Shown here in pieces: positions 14,186-22,600 of a stretch of 37,420 nt of DNA. Below the pieces are notes generated by a model that saw nothing but the letters and a program-made list of their open reading frames with translations, ran no database searches and was not told the origin of the DNA. Each line of letters opens with the position of its first letter. The stretch's first letter is position 1. This DNA is from Succinatimonas sp. UBA7265 (GTDB lineage: Bacteria > Pseudomonadota > Gammaproteobacteria > Enterobacterales > Succinivibrionaceae): assembly GCA_002473165.1 (NCBI GenBank), contig DKSD01000014.1, positions 1 to 37,420 of the forward strand. The letters are read 5' to 3'. A program made the translations under genes and the position numbers.

Positions 14186-15991
14186 ATGAAGGCGGAAAAA
14201 CAAAATCAATCCAAACTCCTGCCTCGCCCCGGTGAAGAGAATTTTAAGGCCTTAAGAGAAGGCGGTTATTACTATGTCGACAAGACGCAGTACCTGAAAC
14301 CGATGTTCAGCGGTACGAAGCTCTGTCTTCTGATGTTGCGCCCAAGGCGTTTTGGCAAGAGCCTCACGCTGAGCACGTTAAGGCACTTCCTTGAGATGAA
14401 CTACGAGGATCCCGGTGATATTTCAGCGCAGCAAAAACTCTTCAAGGGATTGAAGGTGACCGAGGATCGGGAATTTTGTCAAAACCACATGGGGCAGCAC
14501 CCGGTGGTCATGCTCACACTCAAGGGAGTGGACGGATTGGATTTCAGGAACGCCTGCGATCTGCTGGGTGAAAGGGTATGGAACCTTACTAACAGCTTTG
14601 AATGGCTTAAAGACAGCCCCAGGCTCAATGACGGGGAGAAGAAATCCTTCAATAAACTTCTTGATGAGGATTTGCTGTGCTCAGGCACTGAAGCCGGCAT
14701 TAAGACACTTCAGACATCGCTTAGTAAACTGTGCGGCTTTTTGTACAAGCACTGCGGCAGAAAAACGGTGTTGCTCATTGATGAGTACGACGTCCCGCTG
14801 CAGAAGGCGGCCACGGGCGGGTTCTATCTGCAGATGAGCAAAGTGGTCGGAGCCATGCTTGGGGAAATTCTTAAATCGAACGATAGCATTTGCAAGGGTA
14901 TTGTTACTGGTTGTCTGAGAGCCACGAAAGAAGGCATTTTTACAGGACTGAATAACCTCACTGTTGATACGGTTCTCACTCAAAGCGACAGTCTGTGTAC
15001 CGCCATTGGTTTTACTCCCGATGAGGTCAAAGCCATGCTGGGCTACTACGGCTTCGAAGATTTCTACGAAAAGACCAAAAACTGGTATGACGGCTACAGC
15101 ATTAACGGCCGAGAGCTCTTTTGTCCGTGGGATGTCAGCTGTTACGTTGAGGCGCTGTGCGACAAGCAGGATCCGAGCACTGTGAAGCCTAAGGCATATT
15201 GGAATAATACCAGTAACACCAACATTGTTACCGAGTATATGCCGTATCTTAAACCGCATGATTCAGATCGAATTGAGGATCTGATTTCAGGCAAGAATGT
15301 TTCGATCAAGGTTGACGAGGGAATGAGCTATGGCGATCTGAAACTGCATAACTGGACTTCAGCTCAGTTTTGGAACATTCTCGTTTACACCGGTTATCTT
15401 ACGTTGGTTAAAGCCGGTGATGAAGACGTTCACGAATTCCGTATTCCCAATGCTGAAATCCTTTGGTGTTTCAGAAAAAACATCAGCGAATATTACAATA
15501 CCCCAAGCACAAATGAGTATGGCATCCTCGCAAAGAATTTCATAGATCAGATCCTTTCGGCTAATGCAGAATATGCCACGAAATCTCTGCGCTCTCTCTT
15601 GGCTGGTTTTGTGTCGCTTAGGGACAGCGCGACTAAGGCACCGCGCGAAAATTTTTATCACGGTTTCCTAAATGGGATCTTTGCCGCGGCGGGGCAGAAC
15701 ATCAGCGATTATCGCTCTCAAAGAGAGAGCGGCAGCGGCTATGCCGACATAACTTTCAGATCGGTTGGCGGCACTGAGGCCGTTGCAATTGAGCTTAAAT
15801 ATGCCTCAGATGAAAAAAGGCAGCTTTCGGACCTCGCTGTCAGTGCCGTGGCGCAAATTGATGAGAAAGGATATGCTAAAGCGCTTTGGAACGAGGGAAC
15901 CAGGAAAGTCATTGAATGCGGGATAGCTTTTCGCGGCAGGGAATGTTCTATCACGTTTAAAGAACAGACAATGAAGGGCAAATCTTCGTAA
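14186..15991 (+). CDS. AAA-ATPase-like / PD-(D/E)XK nuclease-like protein (PF09820 plus PF08011 architecture)
   Basis: A 601-aa protein. The N-terminal module begins LPRPGEENFKALREGG and continues to YYYVDKT, characteristic of the AAA-ATPase_like family. Walker A-like RPRRFGKS lies at about 52-59 and Walker B LLIDEYD at about 195-201. The C-terminus (about 515-560) has a PD-(D/E)XK-like core with Asp in GYADITF and E-x-K in AIELKYA. Related proteins are abundant in anaerobic gut bacteria, often in many copies, and their function is not established. A role in nucleic-acid processing or mobile-element control is only suggested by the nuclease fold. AAGGAG lies 7 nt upstream. It is less GC-rich than the surrounding metabolic genes, which fits acquired DNA. 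Confidence 0.85.
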   Translation: MKAEKQNQSKLLPRPGEENFKALREGGYYYVDKTQYLKPMFSGTKLCLLMLRPRRFGKSLTLSTLRHFLEMNYEDPGDISAQQKLFKGLKVTEDREFCQNHMGQHPVVMLTLKGVDGLDFRNACDLLGERVWNLTNSFEWLKDSPRLNDGEKKSFNKLLDEDLLCSGTEAGIKTLQTSLSKLCGFLYKHCGRKTVLLIDEYDVPLQKAATGGFYLQMSKVVGAMLGEILKSNDSICKGIVTGCLRATKEGIFTGLNNLTVDTVLTQSDSLCTAIGFTPDEVKAMLGYYGFEDFYEKTKNWYDGYSINGRELFCPWDVSCYVEALCDKQDPSTVKPKAYWNNTSNTNIVTEYMPYLKPHDSDRIEDLISGKNVSIKVDEGMSYGDLKLHNWTSAQFWNILVYTGYLTLVKAGDEDVHEFRIPNAEILWCFRKNISEYYNTPSTNEYGILAKNFIDQILSANAEYATKSLRSLLAGFVSLRDSATKAPRENFYHGFLNGIFAAAGQNISDYRSQRESGSGYADITFRSVGGTEAVAIELKYASDEKRQLSDLAVSAVAQIDEKGYAKALWNEGTRKVIECGIAFRGRECSITFKEQTMKGKSS

Positions 15992-16001
15992 AGCGGGGTA
16001 G

Positions 16002-16190
16002 TCAGTCTTTGGAAAGAGGCTCGTCAGTCTGCTCCTTTTGCGTGTTCTTGCTGTGGTTCCTATGGCGGACTTCCTTGATGATTCTGTCAACATCCTCTGT
16101 GGTGTGTCCGGCCGATGCAGCCCATGCCTGAGCCCGATCCGTCTCGGCTTTGCATTCTGCGGCCGACAGAAGTTTCTGTTCCTTAGGCAT
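16002..16190 (-). CDS. Small hydrophilic protein, antitoxin-like by appearance
   Basis: A 62-aa ORF starting at ATG 16190 with GAGAGG a few bases ahead (GTG at 16196 is an alternative). The protein is charged. Its segment TTEDVDRIIKEVRHRN resembles the C-terminal helix seen in several small antitoxin families (x-EEDV-x2-x-I-x-EVR), but there is no recognisable toxin gene beside it. It lies 10 nt from the end of the AAA-ATPase gene on the opposite strand. It could be a remnant of a toxin-antitoxin pair or an unrelated small protein. Confidence 0.45.
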   Translation of the reverse strand: MPKEQKLLSAAECKAETDRAQAWAASAGHTTEDVDRIIKEVRHRNHSKNTQKEQTDEPLSKD

Positions 16191-16242
16191 GAACACCTCT
16201 CAAGGAAATATGCAGCCGCTGCCTGTTAGGGGTATCCGGTGA

Positions 16243-16737
16243 TCAGCGCAGCTGTTGCGCGAGATCCAGGATCTCGGAAGTGCCCAGGGGCGCAGCAGGG
16301 CTTGCGCTGTACGAGTAGTTCCCTTGGCGCCAGGTGGCAAGAGACCAGGATTTGCCGTCATTGCCTTTCAGGGTGACGGCGAGATCCACTGCCTGCTTTT
16401 CCTCTGTTATCTGATATACGCTGTAATCCCCTGAGACCTCGCCGGTGCCGGCGCCTTTTCTCACCCGGTAAAGCTCGTCATTCCCCTTAAAGCAGATGAT
16501 CTCGACGAGGCTTCCCTTGATCACCCTGATGACCGTATTACCGGAGCATTTTCCGCCAAAGCTTACGGGAAAGCCCGCAAGATCCGCAGCGCTCCTGAGA
16601 TCGGATACCTCGATGAAGGGATTGGGCATGCCCGCAAAAAACGGCTTCGCCTGCTCAGGATCGCCTGAGGCGGCGCAGCCTGTGGCGAGCATGGCTGACA
16701 TCGCGCAGGTTAAAGGGAGGATGAATGGTTTTCTCAT
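16243..16737 (-). CDS. Predicted lipoprotein of unknown function
   Basis: A 164-aa protein from ATG 16737. An in-frame TTG seven codons upstream is less likely because the ATG places a standard lipoprotein signal peptide at the N-terminus (MRKPF, hydrophobic stretch, lipobox LATGC with Cys near residue 21). The mature part is soluble with no domain I recognise. It contains two further Cys residues (in GKCSGN and IICFKG) that could form a disulfide. The ribosome site is weak. It is probably attached to the inner or outer membrane facing the periplasm. Confidence 0.65.
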   Translation of the reverse strand: MRKPFILPLTCAMSAMLATGCAASGDPEQAKPFFAGMPNPFIEVSDLRSAADLAGFPVSFGGKCSGNTVIRVIKGSLVEIICFKGNDELYRVRKGAGTGEVSGDYSVYQITEEKQAVDLAVTLKGNDGKSWSLATWRQGNYSYSASPAAPLGTSEILDLAQQLR

Positions 16738-16882
16738 GGTCTGTGCTCTCGCTTTCAAAGCCTTATCCGAAGTGATCTTAGCATCTGCCTTAATTCAGCC
16801 TGGCTTAGTGCTCACAGGCCGGTACAGAGCCGCGAGCCTTCCCTTGCGATGATCATCTGTTTTCCCGTGCCGTCCGGATCGC

Positions 16883-16941
16883 TGCGTCAATAACTCCCCG
16901 GAATGGCCGTTTTTGAGGTGATTTGGGGAGTTATTGACGCA
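16883..16941. repeat. Perfect 17-bp inverted repeat with 25-nt spacer
   Basis: TGCGTCAATAACTCCCC (16883-16899) and GGGGAGTTATTGACGCA (16925-16941) are exact reverse complements. It lies between the lipoprotein gene and the tRNA-Gly terminator. There is no T-tract after either arm, so it is not a standard terminator. It could be a small structured RNA, a miniature inverted-repeat element or a recombination site. Confidence 0.75.
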
Positions 16942-16970
16942 AAGAGAAAAAGGGGAGAAAATTCAGGCAT

Positions 16971-17002
16971 AAAAAAAGCCGATCCCTTCGATCAGCTTTT
17001 TT
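16971..17002 (-). terminator. Terminator of tRNA-Gly
   Basis: On the minus strand AAGCTGATC, short loop, GATCGGCTT (one G-T wobble) then seven T residues. It starts right after the tRNA 3' end. Confidence 0.85.
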
Positions 17003-17003
17003 C

Positions 17004-17079
17004 TGGAGCGGGAAACGGAACTCGAATCCGCGACCCTAACCATGGCAAGGTTATGCTCTACCAACTGAGCTATTCCCGC
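17004..17079 (-). tRNA. glyV/W/X-type: tRNA-Gly (GCC anticodon)
   Basis: A 76-nt cloverleaf. The acceptor stem GCGGGAA pairs with TTCCCGC. The D-arm has AGCTCAGTTGGTAGAGC, the anticodon loop has CTTGCCA (anticodon GCC), and the T-loop has TTCGAGT. T73 is followed by an encoded CCA. It is very close to the E. coli tRNA-Gly(GCC) sequence as I know it. It has its own promoter and terminator. Confidence 0.97.
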
Positions 17080-17094
17080 AACAGAATGGCTGTC

Positions 17095-17122
17095 ATTATA
17101 CTCAGCTTTTTTAAGAGCGCAA
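17095..17122 (-). promoter_or_regulatory. tRNA-Gly promoter
   Basis: Minus-strand TTGCGC (17117-17122), 16-bp spacer, TATAAT (17095-17100), 15 nt upstream of the tRNA 5' end. Confidence 0.75.
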
Positions 17123-17133
17123 GGGCGCTTTTG

Positions 17134-17168
17134 AAAAATTTTAAAAAGCCCCGCGCTAAGCCTGGGGC
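17134..17168 (-). terminator. Terminator of the degenerate-GGDEF gene
   Basis: On the minus strand GCCCC (17168-17164), 11-nt loop that includes the stop codon, GGGGC (17152-17148), then TTTTTAAAATTTTTC. It overlaps the end of the gene. Confidence 0.65.
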
Positions 17169-18004
17169 AGCGAGCAGACGATCATGAGATCGCGCTTGTC
17201 AGCGCACTCCTCGACGGCGACGCGGGCGGCCGGCACCAGATCTTCCATCGTGCCCGGGCCGTAGCACCCGGCAAGCGCGATGCTCAGCTCGCTGTCGAGA
17301 TCCTGGAACTCGTGTTTTATGGAATCCTGCAGGCGGCGCAGCATGCCCTTGAGATCATCCTCCGATCTCATGTCCAGGCACCCCACGACAAAGGTGTTGT
17401 CCTCGATCCTCGCCAGGACATCGCGGCGGCGGATGCAGCTGTGCAGCACGTCGGCAAGCTCGGAGAGCAGGGCTTTGCGGCGATCAGGCGTGCAGCCGTC
17501 TTTAAAGCGCAGCTCGGCCACGACGGCCGCGTCGGCGTTGAACATGCTCATCTGCTCGTCGTAGTAGCGGCGGTTGCGGGCGCAGGTGAGCGCGTCCTGA
17601 TAGATGTTGCGGCCGGCGTTTATGACCATGGCCGCGAAGCTCTCCGTCGAGCCGAAAGCGTCGGAGAGCAGCTCGTCGCTCATCTTGATGACAAGCTCGA
17701 GCACGCAGGGGGTGTCCCCGACCTCGCAGTAGGTGGCGATCACCAAAAAGACGCGATCGTTCATGAACTCGACTTTGAACGCCTGGCCGCGGGTGGAAAA
17801 GGCCTTGGAGGACACGCAGTTTTCGCAGCGCTGGCCGCGGTTCCACACCTCGTGGCACACGCCTTCGGTTATGCAGATCTCGCCGTCTTTGAATGAGTAG
17901 ATGCGGTTTTTGACCGGATCGACGAAACGCGCGATCTCAAAGATCTGGTTGAGGCGGTGCAGCTGAGCCGCCGCCTCGCCGGGTTCCAGGCTGATGATCT
18001 TCAT
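17156..18004 (-). CDS. Degenerate GGDEF-domain protein with Cys-rich N-terminal sensor-like domain
   Basis: A 282-aa protein from ATG 18004, chosen because GGAGGG lies 5 nt ahead. The N-terminal domain (about 1-125) carries C50, C60 and C63 in GVCHEVW and RCENC, a Cys pattern I associate with sensory domains fused to GGDEF proteins. The second half begins with the GGDEF-domain opening DALTCARNRRYYDE (137-150). The GGDEF signature itself is replaced by RIEDNTF (199-205), so diguanylate cyclase activity is unlikely. No EAL domain is present. It lies 143 nt after bcsZ on the same strand but behind a hairpin and with its own candidate promoter. Its position suggests a role in c-di-GMP sensing or in tuning cellulose output, which is inference. 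No I-site RxxD is obvious. Confidence 0.75.
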   Translation of the reverse strand: MKIISLEPGEAAAQLHRLNQIFEIARFVDPVKNRIYSFKDGEICITEGVCHEVWNRGQRCENCVSSKAFSTRGQAFKVEFMNDRVFLVIATYCEVGDTPCVLELVIKMSDELLSDAFGSTESFAAMVINAGRNIYQDALTCARNRRYYDEQMSMFNADAAVVAELRFKDGCTPDRRKALLSELADVLHSCIRRRDVLARIEDNTFVVGCLDMRSEDDLKGMLRRLQDSIKHEFQDLDSELSIALAGCYGPGTMEDLVPAARVAVEECADKRDLMIVCSLPQA

Positions 18005-18042
18005 AGCACCCTCCGCTTGCTTTAACTTGTCCTTTAGCTTCA

Positions 18043-18070
18043 AGTCTAGGACACGGGAGCGCGCTTGCAA
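18043..18070 (-). promoter_or_regulatory. Candidate promoter of the degenerate-GGDEF gene
   Basis: Minus-strand TTGCAA (18065-18070), 16 bp, TAGACT (18043-18048), 39 nt upstream of the start. Both hexamers match 4 of 6. The -10 lies in a 13-mer, CCTAGACTTGAAG, that recurs with one change ahead of the aldehyde dehydrogenase (8549-8561). Confidence 0.45.
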
Positions 18071-18104
18071 AACAAAACGCGTCCTGCAATGACGGAAACG
18101 TGAA

Positions 18105-18127
18105 GGGCGCGGCTTTTTGCCGCGCCC
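18105..18127 (-). terminator. Hairpin after the cellulose operon
   Basis: Perfect 9-bp stem GGGCGCGGC (18105-18113) with GCCGCGCCC (18119-18127) and a 5-nt loop, 20 nt past the bcsZ stop. The minus-strand sequence after it is only weakly T-rich, so termination may be partial and some read-through into the GGDEF-like gene is possible. Confidence 0.6.
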
Positions 18128-18147
18128 TCCTGTCTGACAAGTGCAGT

Positions 18148-19158
18148 TTAAAAGCGGTTTTTGGCCAAAAACGCGAGGATCTTAAGCGAGGCGTTGTAGT
18201 AGTCGTCACTCTCGGCGATCACCGGTTCATCCACAGGCTGACCCAGCGTCAGCGCGCGCACGGCCTTAAGCCCGTCAGGCTCAGGGTAGTTGGCGACCTC
18301 GCCGGTCGTGACATTCACCCACGCGGGGTTCTTGGTGTCAGGGTAGGAGGAGAACCACGCCCGCCAGGGTTTTAGCAGCGGGCTTTCAGGATCGTCCCAG
18401 TAAACGTAGAGCGGCACGCGGATGGCGTCGTAGGACGAGCGCGCCGGCCAGTCGGAGGCCGGGGCGACTTTGCCCTGGGCGTCAAGCTCGGCCCAGTCCG
18501 GGGTGAGCGGCACTTTAAGCTGCATGGCTGCGATCGCGTTAAGCAGGCGCTTGCCGTCCGAGTAGAGATCGGCAAATTTCTTGTCATGGGTGGCGTTGGC
18601 CAGATCGCGCAGGGCAGGCAGGATGAGATACGAGGGGTTCACGACGACGCTTGAGTTGCGGTAAAAGCCCTCAAGCCCCGGCAGCAGCACCTGGTAGCCT
18701 GCGAAATTCACGCTGACGTTCTGGGCAATGGCCTGTGCCAGCTGCTCGGCTTTTTGCGTGTAATCCTTGCGCTTCCAGGCCTTGCCTGCCTTAAGCAGCG
18801 CCCAGGCCATGAGCAGATCGCCGTCCGAGGCGTTGTTCTTGTCGGCTACCGGATCGGCCTCTTTGGGTTTATAGGCCCAGTAGTGCAGCCCGGTCTTGGG
18901 ATCGGCCAAATGGGTTTCCGTCCATCCCAGGATCTTCTCAAAAGCGGCGGTGTCGTTGTACGCCAGCGCGAACATCAGCCCGTAGCTCTGGCCCTCGGAG
19001 TGGGACATGCCGTTGTTGTAGCTGTCGGTGACTGCGCCCTCGGGGCTTAAGAATCTCGCCTTGTACTCATCCCAGGCGCCGGCCTGAGCCGCGCTAGCTG
19101 AGCACAGCGCCGCGGCAAAGCCTAAGGCCGCCATGATCTTTTTGCCATGCTGTAACAC
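18148..19158 (-). CDS. bcsZ: Cellulose operon endoglucanase, glycoside hydrolase family 8 (BcsZ)
   Basis: A 336-aa periplasmic endo-beta-1,4-glucanase. The signal peptide ends near AQA (about residue 26). Catalytic Glu55 lies in MSHSEGQSYG, substrate-binding Asp residues in NASDGDLL (D112, D114) and the candidate catalytic base D244 in SSYDAIRVP, all as in E. coli BcsZ. BcsZ trims glucan during secretion and is needed for proper fibre formation. It begins 2 nt after bcsD ends, so the two are translationally coupled. Its place at the end of the operon, after bcsD, differs from E. coli, where bcsZ lies between bcsB and bcsC. Confidence 0.93.
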   Translation of the reverse strand: MLQHGKKIMAALGFAAALCSASAAQAGAWDEYKARFLSPEGAVTDSYNNGMSHSEGQSYGLMFALAYNDTAAFEKILGWTETHLADPKTGLHYWAYKPKEADPVADKNNASDGDLLMAWALLKAGKAWKRKDYTQKAEQLAQAIAQNVSVNFAGYQVLLPGLEGFYRNSSVVVNPSYLILPALRDLANATHDKKFADLYSDGKRLLNAIAAMQLKVPLTPDWAELDAQGKVAPASDWPARSSYDAIRVPLYVYWDDPESPLLKPWRAWFSSYPDTKNPAWVNVTTGEVANYPEPDGLKAVRALTLGQPVDEPVIAESDDYYNASLKILAFLAKNRF

Positions 19159-19160
19159 GC

Positions 19161-19628
19161 TTAAATCCTCCTGAGGCGGAACACCGCCTCGTCAGGCGGG
19201 ATGATCTTCTCGGGCGCGAGGCTCAAGTCCGCCGGAGCACCGCTTTGGCGCAGCCAGGCGGCGTACAGCCCGCACAGCACCCAGACAAAGGAATTCTGCC
19301 ACACGTTCTGCGCGGCCGGATCGGCAACTGCGGGCATGCACAGGTGGTGCAGCGCCAGGCTGTCGCCTGAGTCCGTGATCTCAAGCTTGCCCCATTTGAA
19401 GGCGTCAAGGCGCGAGTTCATGGCGATGCCCAGATCCTCAAGGCCCTTGGCTTTAGGCAGCGGGTAGATCTCGGCGATGTGCTGCCCGGCCTCGTGCAAA
19501 AAGGCGTGATCCTCGCCGTCGCGGGCGTTGAGCGCCATCATGCGCACCACGGTCACGGCGAAATCAAACCAGCCGGCGGGCTGCTGGATCTGCTCGAGGT
19601 AGCTTTTGTAAGCGCTGTCGTTTCTCAT
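19161..19628 (-). CDS. bcsD: Cellulose synthase subunit D (BcsD/AcsD)
   Basis: A 155-aa protein matching the usual BcsD length of about 156 residues. It opens with a YLEQIQQPAGWFDF-type helix and contains the ALNARDGEDHAFLHEAG segment and a hydrophobic helix VWQNSFVWVLCGLYAAWL (about 109-126). No signal peptide is visible. From the Komagataeibacter AcsD structure, eight copies form a ring that organises glucan chains or, in more recent work, a cytoplasmic or periplasmic scaffold supporting crystalline fibres. Its presence assigns the operon to type I. It lies 7 nt after bcsC. I am confident of the family from length, context and the aromatic pattern, less so of individual functional residues. 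Confidence 0.85.
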   Translation of the reverse strand: MRNDSAYKSYLEQIQQPAGWFDFAVTVVRMMALNARDGEDHAFLHEAGQHIAEIYPLPKAKGLEDLGIAMNSRLDAFKWGKLEITDSGDSLALHHLCMPAVADPAAQNVWQNSFVWVLCGLYAAWLRQSGAPADLSLAPEKIIPPDEAVFRLRRI

Positions 19629-19635
19629 GCGCGCC

Positions 19636-22600
19636 TCACAGGAACGAATCCACGCCGGTCAGGTACTTGAAGTAAACCATCTCATTGGCTTCCTTGTAGT
19701 CGCCGAACGTGTTGTAGTTGACCTCGCCAGAGACCTTGAAGGCGTCGGTGAGGCGGTAGTCGAGCCCGAAGCGCAGCGAGCCGCTCATGCCGTGCTTGTC
19801 CTCGGCCGGGAAGCGCGTCTCTTTTACAAGGCCAAGAGACTGGAAAGCCTCTAGAAACGCCTGGTCTGCACTGTTGGGGAAGTAGTCCTCGCTCTGCGAG
19901 GTGTAGGACTGGTAGCCGATGGAGGCGCCCAGCTGCAGCTCGAGGTTGTCGTTGTAGATGCGCTTCCAGTTCACCGGGATGGCGACGGAGTAGTAATCCT
20001 GCGGCGAGAAATAGCCGCCGTTGCCGAAGGTGAAGTGGTTCTGGTTGTTGGAGTAGTTCATGTAATTAAGATCCGCTCCGACCTGCAATTGCTGCACGCT
20101 GTTGTTGATCGGGCGGGTGTAGAAGCCGGCGTTTAAACCGTACATGTGGTTGCTTCTCACGTTCTCGCCCGTGTAGTAGTAATAGCTGCCCGAGCCGTAA
20201 GCCCCGTAGGAGCCGTTGTCCCAGCCAAAGCCCACGGAGCCGCCGTTTCTGGTGACGCCGCCCCAGAACATCCCGGAGTAGGGATCTTTGACGCCGTAGT
20301 AGGAGAGCACGCTGTCGCTGACGGCGCGGCGCTCGAGGTTGACGCGCAGCTCGGTGTTTTGCGTGATGTGCGGGTGAATATAAAAACCGCCCACGATGGT
20401 GGAATTGTCCTTGCCCAGTGGCGAGGAGCCGATATCGGCGCGGTAGGCGTGGCCTGAGACCGCCAGATTGACCTCGGCGCCCTGATCGCTGAGGCTGTCA
20501 TCGGCGGAAAATTTTCCGTAGCTCGAGTCGCTGCTGTTTGCCAGAATGCTCAGGATGTTGTAACCCGTGACGTTAAGCAGAGAACCAAAATAATTCATGA
20601 GCTTATTTTCATCAGTAAGGATCCCGTTCTGCAATGCGACAGCATTGTCGATGTGGGATCGGGCGGCCAAAGCCTGGATCGAACTTTCTGACATGCCTGT
20701 CTTTTCTGCAAGCTGCTTTACGGCCCAGGCGCTGCCGCCCTGCGCCACCATCTGGGTGTCTAAACTGACGGCCTGGCTGGCTTGATCGATGAAATTGTTG
20801 ATGCGGTTGACTATCGTGTTAAGCACGGCCATGACAGGGACAGCGCCGAACTTGCTGTTGGAGTCGGCATTGGCGCGCCCGGCCTTCATGGCGCCGACGC
20901 TCACGGTGGCCGTGAGGCGGTTGTCGTCAAAGAGCGGCAGCGAGCCTTCGAGTTCGCCGCGGATCCCGTTGACCGTCGAGAGGCCGTCCTCGCCGTCCTT
21001 CTGGCGTCCCATGACGCGCAGACCGACCTCGCCTGAGGTGAGCTCATAGAGCTGCGCGAGCATCGTGTTGACGTCGGTGAGTGTGCGGCGGCGATCGATG
21101 GCGTCCGTGTCAAACATGTAGGACACGGCGGGATCGGCCTTGGCTGTGGACGAAGTCGTCTCCCAGGGCAGGCCGGCGGTGTTCGTCTCGTTCCTTGAGG
21201 TGAGCTCGTTGTCGTTGCGAAACGGGTTGTTGGGCACGCGCACCGCGACGCTTTGCACCGGGGTGACGGCCGCGCCGGTGGCGTAAGGATCGGCAAGGTA
21301 GGGCGATCCCTCGAGTATGGACTTGGACTGCCTGAGGTAGCTGATGGCGCTGCGGTACTGGTGGTTCTCGGCGGCAACGCGGCCTTTGAGCAACAGCACG
21401 TTCGGATCGGCGCTGTCCTCAAGCCGCGTGGCCAAAGCCATGGCCTTTTCCTCGTGGTGATTGGAGAGCGCGGTGTTGATGGCGCCGGTAAGCGCGCCCT
21501 GATCGGCAGGATCATCGGCGAGCACGCGGTCATAGATGGCCTCGGCCTCATCGAGCTTGCCGTTGTCCTGGTAGATGCGGGCCATGGCGCTCATGAGCCC
21601 GGGATCCCGGGGCGATGTCTGCAAGGCCGCGTAGAGCACGTCATAAGCGTCGGCGCTGCGGCCTGATTTGCGCAGATCGTCGGCGCGGCGGATCACGCTG
21701 CCGTTTTGCATCTGCGCAAGCCTTAGCGGATCGGTGTTGCCGCGCAGGCGCTGATCGCCTGCGATCGCGCGGGCCTGATCGTAAAGTCCGAGCTCGTTGT
21801 ACACGGTGAGCACGTCCGCAAGATCCGTAAGGCTGTTGGCGCTGCCTCGGCCTTTGGCGGCAGCCTCATCGGCGTAGCTGCGGGCGCGGGCGGAGTCGCC
21901 TGCGCGCAGATAGAGGTAGGCAAGATGCCCGAGATCGCCTGAGCTCAAAGACGCCGCCTGGGCGCTGATGCCGTTTAAGGTGTTAACCGCGGCGGCCTTC
22001 TGGCCGGATTTTAAGTAGTTTTCCGCATCCTCCATGGCCCCGCGCACGGCAATGGAGCGGCGCAGCTGGGCAAGGCCCCTGGGGTTGTAGGAGGGGGAGA
22101 TGCGCGCAAGCGTCGCCGCGGCGCCGCGGCGATCGCCAAACTCGCTTTGCAGCGAGGCGGCGGCAAAGAGCGCCTCGCCCGTGCCCTGGGCAAGCAGCGA
22201 GGAGAGCTCGGACTGGGCCGAGGCCTCATCGCCGCGGCGGTGGTAGAGCACCGCGAGATCATGGCGGATCCACGCATCGCGGGGTTTTAATTTCTGAGCC
22301 TTTTGCAGCGCGGCCAAAGCCGAGGCGTCATCGCCTGCGGCCAGAGCGGTCTGCGCGCGCTTTCTGAGCCCCGTGGCCGGATCGGCGGGCACAGCCTCGC
22401 GCTTGGCTATGGCGGTCCTCAAATCATCAGGCAGCGTGGCCAAAAGCTCTTTGGCCTCGGCGTTCTTGCCGCTTTCGCGCAGCACGTAGTAGAGGATCTC
22501 GCCTGCGGCCTTGTTCTGCGGATCATGCTCGAGCACGGAGCGCAGATCGGCCTCGGCGTCGCTGTAGCGCTTGAGCTGGCGGTTGAGCGTGGCGCGGTAG

